Assembly (NCBI RefSeq): GCF_014695585.1
Contig: NZ_JACJON010000057.1
Location: forward strand, 62,001-126,000
Length of the DNA: 64,000 nucleotides
Source of the DNA: Microcoleus sp. FACHB-831
GTDB taxonomy: Bacteria > Cyanobacteriota > Cyanobacteriia > Cyanobacteriales > FACHB-T130
Direction: 5' to 3'
In this document: positions 8,250 through 15,579 of the stretch, one piece after another
Numbering within the stretch: position 1 is the stretch's first letter
How the letters are laid out: the number at the start of each line of letters is the position of its first letter
Made by a program: the position numbers and the translations under genes
Notes under the pieces: generated by a model
Seen by the model: the letters and a program-made list of their open reading frames with translations, nothing else
What the model was told of the DNA's origin: nothing
Databases searched by the model: none

Positions 8250-9860
8250 TCAGCTTGACAATATTTCTTGCCTAAATGTCACCCAAGCTGTGTTTGCTTC
8301 GGGATTAGATGCGGCTCCTTTTTGCAAAAGAATGACGCCATCTTTTAAGCCGACGATGCCATATTCCCCATTGGCAGTTATCTGGTCAATCGCAGTAACT
8401 TGGGCCTCTAAAGCTTCACGTTCATGCTTAAATCCAGATACTTGCTTTTGCTGCCAAAGGTCTGCAACAACATAGTCTACATTCACGACTTCTTTGGCGT
8501 CATTGCGTAGCTGCAAACCTGGCAATCGGATGATTTCGCGGCGGCTTGAAAGATGAGGAACTAGAAAGGTAGTAGTAGATACGCTAGCGTCTGGCGGAAT
8601 TTCAGCTAACAATGACCGTGTAGGTGGTACGTGGCTCCACTGCTGGTTTAACGGTGTAAAAACCCAGGGTTCAACTGCATCTGGAATCAGGAAAGAAAAG
8701 GTTTTATTAGGGTTGGAAGTTATGGTAAAAATCAGAGAAAGAACGAGACAGGTTGCCCAAAGCCGACGCACCCAAGCTTTTTTAAACACTTCTGGATGCG
8801 TTGACCACCAGATAATTGCTCCATAAAATAGCCCCGGTACTACTGTCATGGCATAGCGAATATTGATGGCTAAAACTGAAGTTCCTTTACCTAAAAGCAG
8901 CTTTAGTAGAGGAAACCCAGCCACCATCCAAGAAGCTGGCGATACTGCTGGTACAAATGCAAGCGGCAACCATTGACCGAGAAAATATTTAATGGTGCGA
9001 TCTAAGGGCGTGAAAAACTCTACAATTAAACGCCAAGGGTTGCTAACCATTCCCCAGATAATTTCGATGGTAGAAGCTTCGTCGCCATCGGCATATTGAC
9101 CAAATCTTTCCATCATAAACCGCTGGGAAATATCTTTAGAAAATAGCGGCATGATTAGATTAGTGAGGCCGATCATGTAAGCAAAACTAATGGTGCAGAC
9201 AGCAAGGCCAATTCGAGGATAGCGTTTGCTCAATATCATGTAGAAACCGACGCTAAAAAGACCGACTCCTGAATCTTCCCGCACGCATAGAATTAACACA
9301 GCAAGCACCCAAAATAGCCACCACCACCGTTTTTCCATTGCCAGCAACAGCCCAAATGTAAACAAGGGAATCTGGCAGATGTCGTGGAAGTTGCACATAG
9401 TCGGGCCGAGGACGGCATTGGCGCAATAGTAGCTGATGGCGATCGCTACTGCTAGCGGCGGTTCGAGATGCTGTCTAGCTAGGGCATAAAGAACTAAACC
9501 AGCAGCAGTGACGAGGGTAACTTGCAATACAGTTAAAGTTGCTGGTGAGGGGAACAGAGCATACAGCGGCAGCCAGAGTAATAAAGCTGGGGTGAAGTGT
9601 TGGCCTAATCGGTGGTAATAAACTGTTGGTACTTCGCCGCTGTGGACGACGTTGGTAGATAGCTGCGAGGAGAGAGAACTTTGAAAAAAGCGACCGTGAA
9701 TGCCATTCCAGAAGACTTGATTGAATATTCCTTGGTCGTAAGAGGAATTAAAGGTGTAGTGTCGGTGCAGGGTAAAAATTAGGGTGAAGAAAAAAAATGC
9801 GATCGCCGCCCCGATCGCCAGCCTCAGACTTGGATGCTTTTGCAATTTCAACAACATCAC
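8250..9860 (-). CDS. DUF2079 polytopic membrane protein
   Basis: A 536-residue integral membrane protein with about ten hydrophobic segments, starting with LAIGAAIAFFFFTLIFTL near residue 15. The first luminal or periplasmic loop contains SSYDQGIFNQVFWN, a hallmark of DUF2079, and a later loop has CVREDSGVGL; the D/E pair near a membrane edge resembles GT-C glycosyltransferases. A soluble C-terminal part of about 120 residues follows. DUF2079 proteins are common in cyanobacteria and are suspected, not shown, to transfer sugars from lipid carriers. It is divergent from the gene at 9971. Confidence 0.88.
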   Translation of the reverse strand: MMLLKLQKHPSLRLAIGAAIAFFFFTLIFTLHRHYTFNSSYDQGIFNQVFWNGIHGRFFQSSLSSQLSTNVVHSGEVPTVYYHRLGQHFTPALLLWLPLYALFPSPATLTVLQVTLVTAAGLVLYALARQHLEPPLAVAIAISYYCANAVLGPTMCNFHDICQIPLFTFGLLLAMEKRWWWLFWVLAVLILCVREDSGVGLFSVGFYMILSKRYPRIGLAVCTISFAYMIGLTNLIMPLFSKDISQRFMMERFGQYADGDEASTIEIIWGMVSNPWRLIVEFFTPLDRTIKYFLGQWLPLAFVPAVSPASWMVAGFPLLKLLLGKGTSVLAINIRYAMTVVPGLFYGAIIWWSTHPEVFKKAWVRRLWATCLVLSLIFTITSNPNKTFSFLIPDAVEPWVFTPLNQQWSHVPPTRSLLAEIPPDASVSTTTFLVPHLSSRREIIRLPGLQLRNDAKEVVNVDYVVADLWQQKQVSGFKHEREALEAQVTAIDQITANGEYGIVGLKDGVILLQKGAASNPEANTAWVTFRQEILSS

Positions 9861-9970
9861 TCACTCACAGGTCAATCATATTTTTAAGGCTCTCACTAAA
9901 GGTGGAGTAACTCAAGCCCGCACCTTAGTAACGTGGTAGTTTCTATAAATCCCCTGGCTCATATATCTCA

Positions 9971-10675
9971 ATGGCTAAGAAGTTATCCTTAATTTTAGGC
10001 TTGTTGGCTGGTACGCTGCTGGCTGCTAGTCCCGCGGTTACTTCTCCCCTGGTTGGCGCTCCCCAGATTACTGCACAACAACAGGTGTCGCCGTCAGAAA
10101 CACCACCAAAAACAACAGATGCGACTCTGACTCTAGAAGATTTGCCGCCTGGGTTCCAAGAACTTCCACCTGAGATAACCGCTCAAATTGCCTCCCAGTT
10201 TCAAACTCTTGTACAACAAGTCAGCCAACAGAGCGTGAAACCGGATAAATTCACGGCTTTCGTCAATCCGCAGAATTTCCAACTCATCGTCGCGTTCACT
10301 GGAAAACTCCCCGATACCGCAGGACAGGCGCAATTTGATGCGAGTCTGCAACAGTTGCAGCAACCACAAGTGCAGCAACAGCTAAAGACCAGGCTACAAC
10401 AAATGCTACAGGCTTACCAAGGAATTAAGGTTGTGGATTATCAACCCCTGACCGAGCTATATTCTTTGGCTAATGCATCGACTGGCTTGACGCTAGCAGT
10501 AGATATGCAAGGTCAGCCGTTGCGTATGGATGCAGCAGTTTTTCGCAGAAATGCAGTTGGAGCATTTACGGTAGTTACTTACGTCAACGGTAATAAGCCG
10601 ACTATTGGTGTAGGTGATGTGGCGCGTAAGCTAGACGGAAAGATTTTGCAGTCTTCGCCTTCAGCTAATCGCTAG
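9971..10675 (+). CDS. Exported protein of unknown function
   Basis: A 234-residue protein with an N-terminal signal peptide (KK then LSLILGLLAGTLLAASPAV, likely cut near residue 22-37). A low-complexity Gln/Pro/Thr linker follows, then a globular part with DLPPGFQELPPEI and repeated Gln stretches at about 120-150. The C-terminal half has alternating hydrophobic residues suggesting beta structure. It may be periplasmic or lumenal; there is no lipobox. I do not recognise a named family beyond similar hypothetical cyanobacterial proteins. It stands alone between a divergent gene and a 240-bp gap. Confidence 0.75.
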   Translation: MAKKLSLILGLLAGTLLAASPAVTSPLVGAPQITAQQQVSPSETPPKTTDATLTLEDLPPGFQELPPEITAQIASQFQTLVQQVSQQSVKPDKFTAFVNPQNFQLIVAFTGKLPDTAGQAQFDASLQQLQQPQVQQQLKTRLQQMLQAYQGIKVVDYQPLTELYSLANASTGLTLAVDMQGQPLRMDAAVFRRNAVGAFTVVTYVNGNKPTIGVGDVARKLDGKILQSSPSANR

Positions 10676-10914
10676 AGAAAATAGCATATTGGATTTTGAT
10701 TTTGGAAGCTTCGCCAGTAGGTAGTTGCAGAACTTCAACCCCGCAAGCCCAAAGCCCATTGGTATAAACGGGGGTGCGATCGCGCGGGTAATTTCGGCCC
10801 CCACTAGGGAAAATTAGGCAAAATGTCTCTTGAGAGGGAAACGCGCTCTGGCTGCCTTAGTGCAACTTAGTATTAAGCTGAAATTAATTACCAGCTTCTA
10901 TTGGAGTTGCATCA

Positions 10915-12090
10915 ATGGACGGCAAACAGCAGCAAGCAGTTGAGCTAACAAAAGAGGGAAATTCACCTTCACAAAAAGCCTCAGTAGTGAAAAAAGTAAC
11001 TGGCGCAGGCGGTGCAATTTTCTCCAAAGCCTCCGAAACTGCCAAAGCCGTCGCTGGGAAAGTCTCTGGTGTGGTAGAAGCTGCGGCCAAACAAATGCAA
11101 CGGGTGCTAGAGCAAGGGACTAAAGGAGCAGGGCAGGCAGTTACGAAAGTAACCGATAACGCCGTCCTGCGTAAAGTTTCCGGTGCTTTGAAGCTAGATT
11201 GGATATTGAAGGCGACCGACCGCGTAGATCTGGAAAAAGCCGAAGCTGCCCTAAGAAAGCTACAGCAAGAGCATCCCAACGAGTCGCCAAGCCAAATAGC
11301 TCACCGGATCATGGTGGAAAAAGCGATGTATGCTGGCGGTGTGGGGATGGCTACTAGCTTGATCCCCGGTCAGGCGGCGGCTCTGCTGGCTGTGGATTTG
11401 GTGACTACTACGCAAATGCAGGCGGAAATGGTTTATCAGATTGCTGCTGCCTATGGGCTTAACTTGCAAGATCCAGACCGTAAGGGTGAAGTTTTGGCAA
11501 TTTTTGGTCTGGCCTTGGGTGGCGGCAGGGCTGTTAAGGTGGGTTTGGGCTTGCTGCGAAATGTGCCGATGGCTGGTGCGGTAATTGGTGCTAGTTCTAA
11601 TGCGGTAATGCTGTATGCGCTGGGGTATGCAGCTTGTCGGTTTTATGAAGCTAAGTTGAAAACACCGACTTCGCAGCCGACGGTAGAAGATTTTAAGGAA
11701 CAAAGCGAGAATTATCTAGAAGGCGCGATCGCCCAACAAGCGATCGTCGACCAAATTTTGGTCAACATGATCTTGGCAACCAATCCCAATACGTCTTGGG
11801 AAGATATTAAACCAAAATTAGCTGCTCTTAACCTCACCCCTACTTCTTTGGAAACTATTGCTGCTAATATCAATTCACCTCAGCCTCTAGATACGCTAAT
11901 TAATAAACTCAACCGCGATTTCGCTATACCCCTCTTGGCTCAATGTTGCCGAATTTCTCAGATGGATGGGGTAAGCACTTCTCCCGAAACGCAGGTGATG
12001 GAAGAAATTGCCGCTAAGTTTAATATCGACTTGAACGTTATTAAACAAGTGGTGGCAAGTGTTGGCAATCTCTCTTTGCCACAAGGCTGA
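10915..12090 (+). CDS. EcsC-like or DUF697-like membrane-associated protein
   Basis: A 391-residue protein. Residues 1-90 are Ala/Lys-rich and amphipathic (KASETAKAVAGKVSGVVEAA) and could lie on a membrane surface. Residues about 130-240 hold hydrophobic helices rich in Gly and Ala (YAGGVGMATSLIPGQAAALL and VPMAGAVIGASSNAVMLY) with the ordering seen in EcsC/DUF697-type domains. The remaining C-terminal 150 residues are soluble and helical. The assignment is by pattern only. A GGAG motif lies shortly before ATG 10915. It is probably single-gene; a long gap follows. Confidence 0.7.
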   Translation: MDGKQQQAVELTKEGNSPSQKASVVKKVTGAGGAIFSKASETAKAVAGKVSGVVEAAAKQMQRVLEQGTKGAGQAVTKVTDNAVLRKVSGALKLDWILKATDRVDLEKAEAALRKLQQEHPNESPSQIAHRIMVEKAMYAGGVGMATSLIPGQAAALLAVDLVTTTQMQAEMVYQIAAAYGLNLQDPDRKGEVLAIFGLALGGGRAVKVGLGLLRNVPMAGAVIGASSNAVMLYALGYAACRFYEAKLKTPTSQPTVEDFKEQSENYLEGAIAQQAIVDQILVNMILATNPNTSWEDIKPKLAALNLTPTSLETIAANINSPQPLDTLINKLNRDFAIPLLAQCCRISQMDGVSTSPETQVMEEIAAKFNIDLNVIKQVVASVGNLSLPQG

Positions 12091-12477
12091 TAAGCAAATC
12101 AAAAATGCCAAGCTTTCCAGCCGCAGCCAAGCAGCTAAAGGTTGTTATGTAAAATAAAAGCTATCCGCTTCAAGACTTTTGACCGTTTCATCCCCATGTG
12201 TAGGGGGTAAATCAACAACACGCTTCCTGTGTTTACCAAAATTTTCTAAGGTGTAAAACTAGAATCATCAATAGAGACGGCAAAAAATATCTGTCTCTAT
12301 TGATGTATCGCGTCTTAGAGGAGTTAAATAATACCAGAATAAGTGACAAGCATCACCTATATTAAGGAGTATTGTCACCTTCCCTTACAGGCTTTAGTCA
12401 CCAAGTATTATAAAAAAGTGGTGCATAGTTGGGATTACGTGGGATTATAGTAAGCCCAAAAGTGGTGGTAGGGAGTT
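12091..12477. other. Intergenic stretch containing repeat copy B
   Basis: About 390 bp between the EcsC-like gene and a 36-residue ORF. It holds the dispersed repeat at 12156-12180 and AT-rich sequence that may be the promoter of the small ORF. Nothing else is recognised. Confidence 0.5.
12156..12180 (+). repeat. Dispersed 25-bp repeat, copy B
   Basis: Same orientation as the copies at 1423 and 12606; it begins AAAAGCTATCCGCTTCAAG and ends ACTTTT. It lies upstream of the 36-residue ORF, and copy C lies just downstream, so copies B and C are direct repeats bracketing that ORF. Confidence 0.65.
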
Positions 12478-12588
12478 ATGAAAACGATCGTGGCTATTCG
12501 GTGGCTAATGGAAACTATTGCTTTGCAAATAATTGCCCTTAGCGTGGCATCGTTGCTGATAATTTGGTTCACCAATTCTGGCTGGTAA
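12478..12588 (+). CDS. Putative 36-residue single-span membrane protein
   Basis: ATG 12478 follows GTAGGGAG, a plausible ribosome binding site 3-10 bases upstream, and the frame stops at TAA 12586. The peptide starts MKTIVAIRWLMETIAL and continues with a hydrophobic segment IIALSVASLLIIWF ending in TNSGW. This gives a short basic N-terminus and one membrane span, like small photosystem or cytochrome-complex subunits, but I cannot match it to PetL, PetM, PetN, PsbX or PsaM. It is bracketed by direct repeats B and C. Chance occurrence is possible. Confidence 0.45.
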   Translation: MKTIVAIRWLMETIALQIIALSVASLLIIWFTNSGW

Positions 12589-12605
12589 GCAATGCCAAAA
12601 AAAAG

Positions 12606-12630
12606 AAAAGCTATGCGCTTCATGACTTTT
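12606..12630 (+). repeat. Dispersed 25-bp repeat, copy C
   Basis: It begins AAAAGCTATGCGCTTCATG and ends ACTTTT. It starts 18 bp after the stop of the 36-residue ORF. Downstream sequence up to TTATGG resembles that after copy A at 1423. Confidence 0.65.
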
Positions 12631-12776
12631 AGCCAGTACCTACAGACACATTAAACCCGAACAGGTTATGGCGTTTGTCTAGGAGATATTGAAAATCAAG
12701 CGGGGAACGTGACCAATCAGGAAATTTTGCTCATCACTTCTAGAGAAATAAAATTGAGCTTCACCTACTTAATGCA

Positions 12777-13436
12777 CTAAGTTTGGGTCATCGGGCGATA
12801 TCCTCGTTCTAGGGCAAAACGAACGAGTTGAGAGCGATTTGCTACGTTTAGCTTGGTAAAGATACTGCTAAGATGAGCCTGAACCGTGCGCGGACTAATA
12901 AAGAGGCGATCGCTTATTTGTTTGTTTGTATACCCCTGAATCACTTCCCAAAAAACTCTTTCTTCTGCTGCTGTTAAAGGTAAGGGAATGGGTTTTGGCG
13001 AAACAGGCGCTACACGCGATGGGATAGCCGACTGCTGTAGCAACCGGATAATCTCTGAATGCGTCCGATAAGAGCGCTCCAGCTGTGCCTTAATTTTTGC
13101 CAGCAATTCCTGTGGTTGAAACGGTTTAATCAAATAATCATCCGCTCCAATAGAATGCCCTTCAATCCTAGACTCTAGCTCACCTTGACCCGATAAAAAG
13201 ATAAACGGCACCAACTGCCCGGAACGAGTTGCTCGCAGGCGACGACAAAACTCAAACCCGTCCATCTCTGGCATTACCACATCCGAAACTACTAGATCGG
13301 GTGGTTCTTGTTCAAATAGTTTGAGTGCATCGACGCCAGATGTCACCTCTTGAACTAGGTATCCTGCGTTTTCTAAATAGCATGTCAAGATTGTTCGGCA
13401 GTCTTGCTCATCATCAACAATCAAAATCTTCTTCAT
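12777..13436 (-). CDS. NarL/LuxR-type response regulator
   Basis: A 219-residue two-domain regulator counted from ATG 13436; a TTG at 13442 is also in frame. The receiver domain spans about residues 1-120 with acidic pocket D8, D9, phospho-acceptor D52 (in VVSDVVMPEMDG) and the conserved Lys in YLIKPFQP. A linker of about 30 residues leads to a LuxR-type helix-turn-helix at about 150-212 (LTAAEERVFWEVIQGYTNKQ, then SPRTVQAHL). It should bind DNA as a dimer when phosphorylated. No kinase is adjacent. A large inverted repeat at 13475-13557 lies in its upstream region and may be an autoregulatory site. Confidence 0.92.
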   Translation of the reverse strand: MKKILIVDDEQDCRTILTCYLENAGYLVQEVTSGVDALKLFEQEPPDLVVSDVVMPEMDGFEFCRRLRATRSGQLVPFIFLSGQGELESRIEGHSIGADDYLIKPFQPQELLAKIKAQLERSYRTHSEIIRLLQQSAIPSRVAPVSPKPIPLPLTAAEERVFWEVIQGYTNKQISDRLFISPRTVQAHLSSIFTKLNVANRSQLVRFALERGYRPMTQT

Positions 13437-13474
13437 AGACAACCCGCGATCGCTTGCTTTGTGATTGACGATCG

Positions 13475-13557
13475 CATCTGGTAAGTGCCTCCTCTATTAA
13501 TAGTGTGCCTGCTTTTAAGCGTCAACACACCAGATTCGCCATCTTACTTACCAGATG
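13475..13557. promoter_or_regulatory. Nested 83-bp inverted repeat upstream of the response regulator
   Basis: CATCTGGTAAGT at 13475-13486 is the exact reverse complement of ACTTACCAGATG at 13546-13557. Inside, GTGTG at 13503-13507 pairs with CACAC at 13526-13530. The structure begins 39 bp before ATG 13436. It may be a pair of operator half-sites for looping, a 5' leader structure, or a small mobile-element remnant. Confidence 0.5.
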
Positions 13558-14178
13558 TTGCAGTTATTTGGGAATATCCCGTCCAAGTTAGTACAGATAA
13601 CCAGCATATATGTTTTAAGTTGCGTTTAACTGAATAACTTATAATAAATTATTTTGCAGTATCTTATTTTATCATATGGCGTCCCTCGCACCTATGATAT
13701 TCGATAAGATTGCCCCTTGCGCTATTAAATATAGCGAGTTAAATAAGTTTTCCAGCTAGTGCAGGCTGGTATGCACGAATCTGTTTTAATACACCTATGC
13801 CACCTCATAAAGAATTCACATAATAGAGCTGCTATCACCAGTGGGAAAAATTAATACAACAATTGGCGGTTTTATTAACTTTTGAAACAAGCTGAAGCGT
13901 TGTGGTGGAATCATCGGGGAGATCCGGCGATATCATGGGAAAGCTGCTTACAGGCATAAGAAAGGTAAGCATTTTTCTGCTTATTTTGATAAGCCTTGCC
14001 ATCAAATAGTTAACTAACTACAAGTTGCGTGCAGGGGTTTTGGAGTCATTGTGTCAGCAGTCAAGCCATCCGAGCCTTTTATAATTTACCTTCAAGTTCG
14101 GACATCAACATTAGCGATCGCTAGGGCAGAAAATCTAGAATATAAGGTGGGTATATTAAGAAATGTAAGGATTTAATC
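13558..14178. other. Intergenic stretch before hslO
   Basis: About 620 bp of mostly AT-rich DNA. A 24-codon frame at 13935-14009 encodes a possible hydrophobic peptide but has weak support. The hslO promoter presumably lies near the end. No RNA gene or repeat was recognised. Confidence 0.5.
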
Positions 14179-15078
14179 ATGGCGGATCAGTTAATTCGCG
14201 CTACAGCAGCAGAGGGCGGAATTCGCGCCGTCGGTGTCATCACAACGCGCCTCACAGAAGAAGCCAAACGGCGGCACAAGCTTTCCTACGTCGCCACAGC
14301 AGCACTAGGCCGCACAATGTCTTCAGCTTTGTTGCTCGTTTCTAGCATGAAGAGAGAAGGGTCAAGAGTCAACATCCGAGTCAAAGGTGATGGCCCCTTG
14401 GGTGGAATACTCGTAGACGCCGGATTAGATGGAACAGTTCGTGGCTATGTAGAAAACCCAGATATTGAACTGCCACCCAATGCTAAAGGCAAACTCGACG
14501 TTGGTGGTGCTGTAGGTAGAGATGGCTACCTCTACGTTGTCAGGGATGTGGGATATGGTTATCCCTATTCCAGTACAGTAGAACTGGTTTCGGGTGAAAT
14601 TGGCGATGATGTGGCTCACTACCTGGTGAATTCAGAACAAACACCTTCAGTTTTGATGGTGGGTGTGTTTGTTGGAGCAGAGGGCGTTACTGCATCTGGT
14701 GGAATACTTGTGCAAGTTTTGCCTAAAGCTGCAAGAGACGAGAGCCTAGTTGAAACTTTGGAATCGCGAGTCGAGGCGCTGTCAGGATTCACGCCATTAT
14801 TACAGGCAGGCAAGACATTACCGGAGATTTTTGAACAGCTACTCGGAGACATGGGTTTGGTAATTTTACCAGAAATCCAGATGCTACGCTTTCATTGTGG
14901 TTGTTCCTTCGATCGCGTCTTGGGAGCTTTAAAAATGTTGGGTGAAGCAGAACTACAAGACATGATAGAAAAAGATGATGGAGCCGAAGCAACTTGCCAC
15001 TTTTGTGGAGAAGTTTACAAAGCAAGTAGTGATGAATTAGCGCAGTTAATTTCCGATTTGCGAACCGAGTCGGTTTAA
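14179..15078 (+). CDS. hslO: Redox-regulated chaperone Hsp33
   Basis: A 299-residue protein, the usual length for Hsp33. The N-terminal domain (about 1-230) contains the family segments MSSALLLVSSMKREGSRVNI and KGDGPLGG. The C-terminal redox switch has all four zinc ligands: Cys240 and Cys242 (HCGC) and Cys273 and Cys276 (CHFC). In this family zinc release and disulfide formation under oxidative stress unfold the linker and switch on holdase activity in the cytosol. The gene stands alone; ATG 14179 is preceded by GTAAGGA. Confidence 0.97.
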   Translation: MADQLIRATAAEGGIRAVGVITTRLTEEAKRRHKLSYVATAALGRTMSSALLLVSSMKREGSRVNIRVKGDGPLGGILVDAGLDGTVRGYVENPDIELPPNAKGKLDVGGAVGRDGYLYVVRDVGYGYPYSSTVELVSGEIGDDVAHYLVNSEQTPSVLMVGVFVGAEGVTASGGILVQVLPKAARDESLVETLESRVEALSGFTPLLQAGKTLPEIFEQLLGDMGLVILPEIQMLRFHCGCSFDRVLGALKMLGEAELQDMIEKDDGAEATCHFCGEVYKASSDELAQLISDLRTESV

Positions 15079-15450
15079 AACATTTGGGGATTTTAGGTAG
15101 CGATCGCGTTTATTTACACATCTTTGGTTATATCCACATCCGGTTGCTTGCTGATATTATGGCTAAAAAAGATGCTGGCATCAAAAAAATGAATAACTAA
15201 CCATAGACTGTAAACGCAGCAATCAACCGGACGGCATATTCATTAGATGGGGACAAATAAACACCACTTCTTAGAGTTCGGGAATAGGGAATGGGTTTGT
15301 AGCCCATTTCCGATTTTCCATTTTTAGGCACAACAAGTGGTGTTGAATTTTATCTAAATAATTAATTAGCTAAAAAATAAAAATTGATAAATAATAAATA
15401 CGTCCATAGCAAACAGCGACGGGGGATATCCTCCGGGTGGAGCGGCGAAT
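15079..15450. other. Intergenic stretch with nested inverted repeat
   Basis: About 370 bp after hslO. It contains the 85-bp nested inverted repeat at 15260-15344 and is otherwise AT-rich. The frame of the following 42-residue ORF is open back to 15391 but has no start codon before 15451. Confidence 0.5.
15260..15344. repeat. Nested 85-bp inverted repeat
   Basis: AACACCACTT at 15260-15269 pairs exactly with AAGTGGTGTT at 15335-15344. Inside, GGGAATGGG (15287-15295) pairs with CCCATTTCC (15303-15311) with one G-U. This is like a small palindromic element with terminal inverted repeats, or a large terminator after hslO. No target-site duplication is obvious. Confidence 0.5.
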
Positions 15451-15579
15451 ATGTTGTATGGCGAAATAGACTTGAAAGATGTGGATTTTTATCGCTTAGG
15501 GGAGTACGATGGCAACAATTGCCTCGGCCTGTACCCTAAAACAGGCGTCCGATGCACAAGCCCGTGGTGTGAGAAATGA
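15451..15579 (+). CDS. Putative 42-residue protein overlapping the next gene
   Basis: ATG 15451 follows GGTGGAG with an 8-base gap. The peptide begins MLYGEIDLKDVDFYRL and ends TSPWCEK with three Cys (NNCLGLYP, VRCTSP, WCEK). Its stop overlaps the start of the next gene in an ATGA arrangement at 15576-15579, which suggests translational coupling. Composition is protein-like, with acidic and aromatic residues. I do not recognise the family. A chance frame cannot be excluded. Confidence 0.5.
   Translation: MLYGEIDLKDVDFYRLGEYDGNNCLGLYPKTGVRCTSPWCEK

Noticed and set aside
11260-11703. 147-codon minus-strand frame
   Set aside because: Antisense to the EcsC-like gene and rich in Ser/His/Arg, typical of shadow frames.
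13935-14009. 24-codon hydrophobic frame before hslO
   Set aside because: Very short, no clear ribosome binding site and no recognisable small photosystem subunit.
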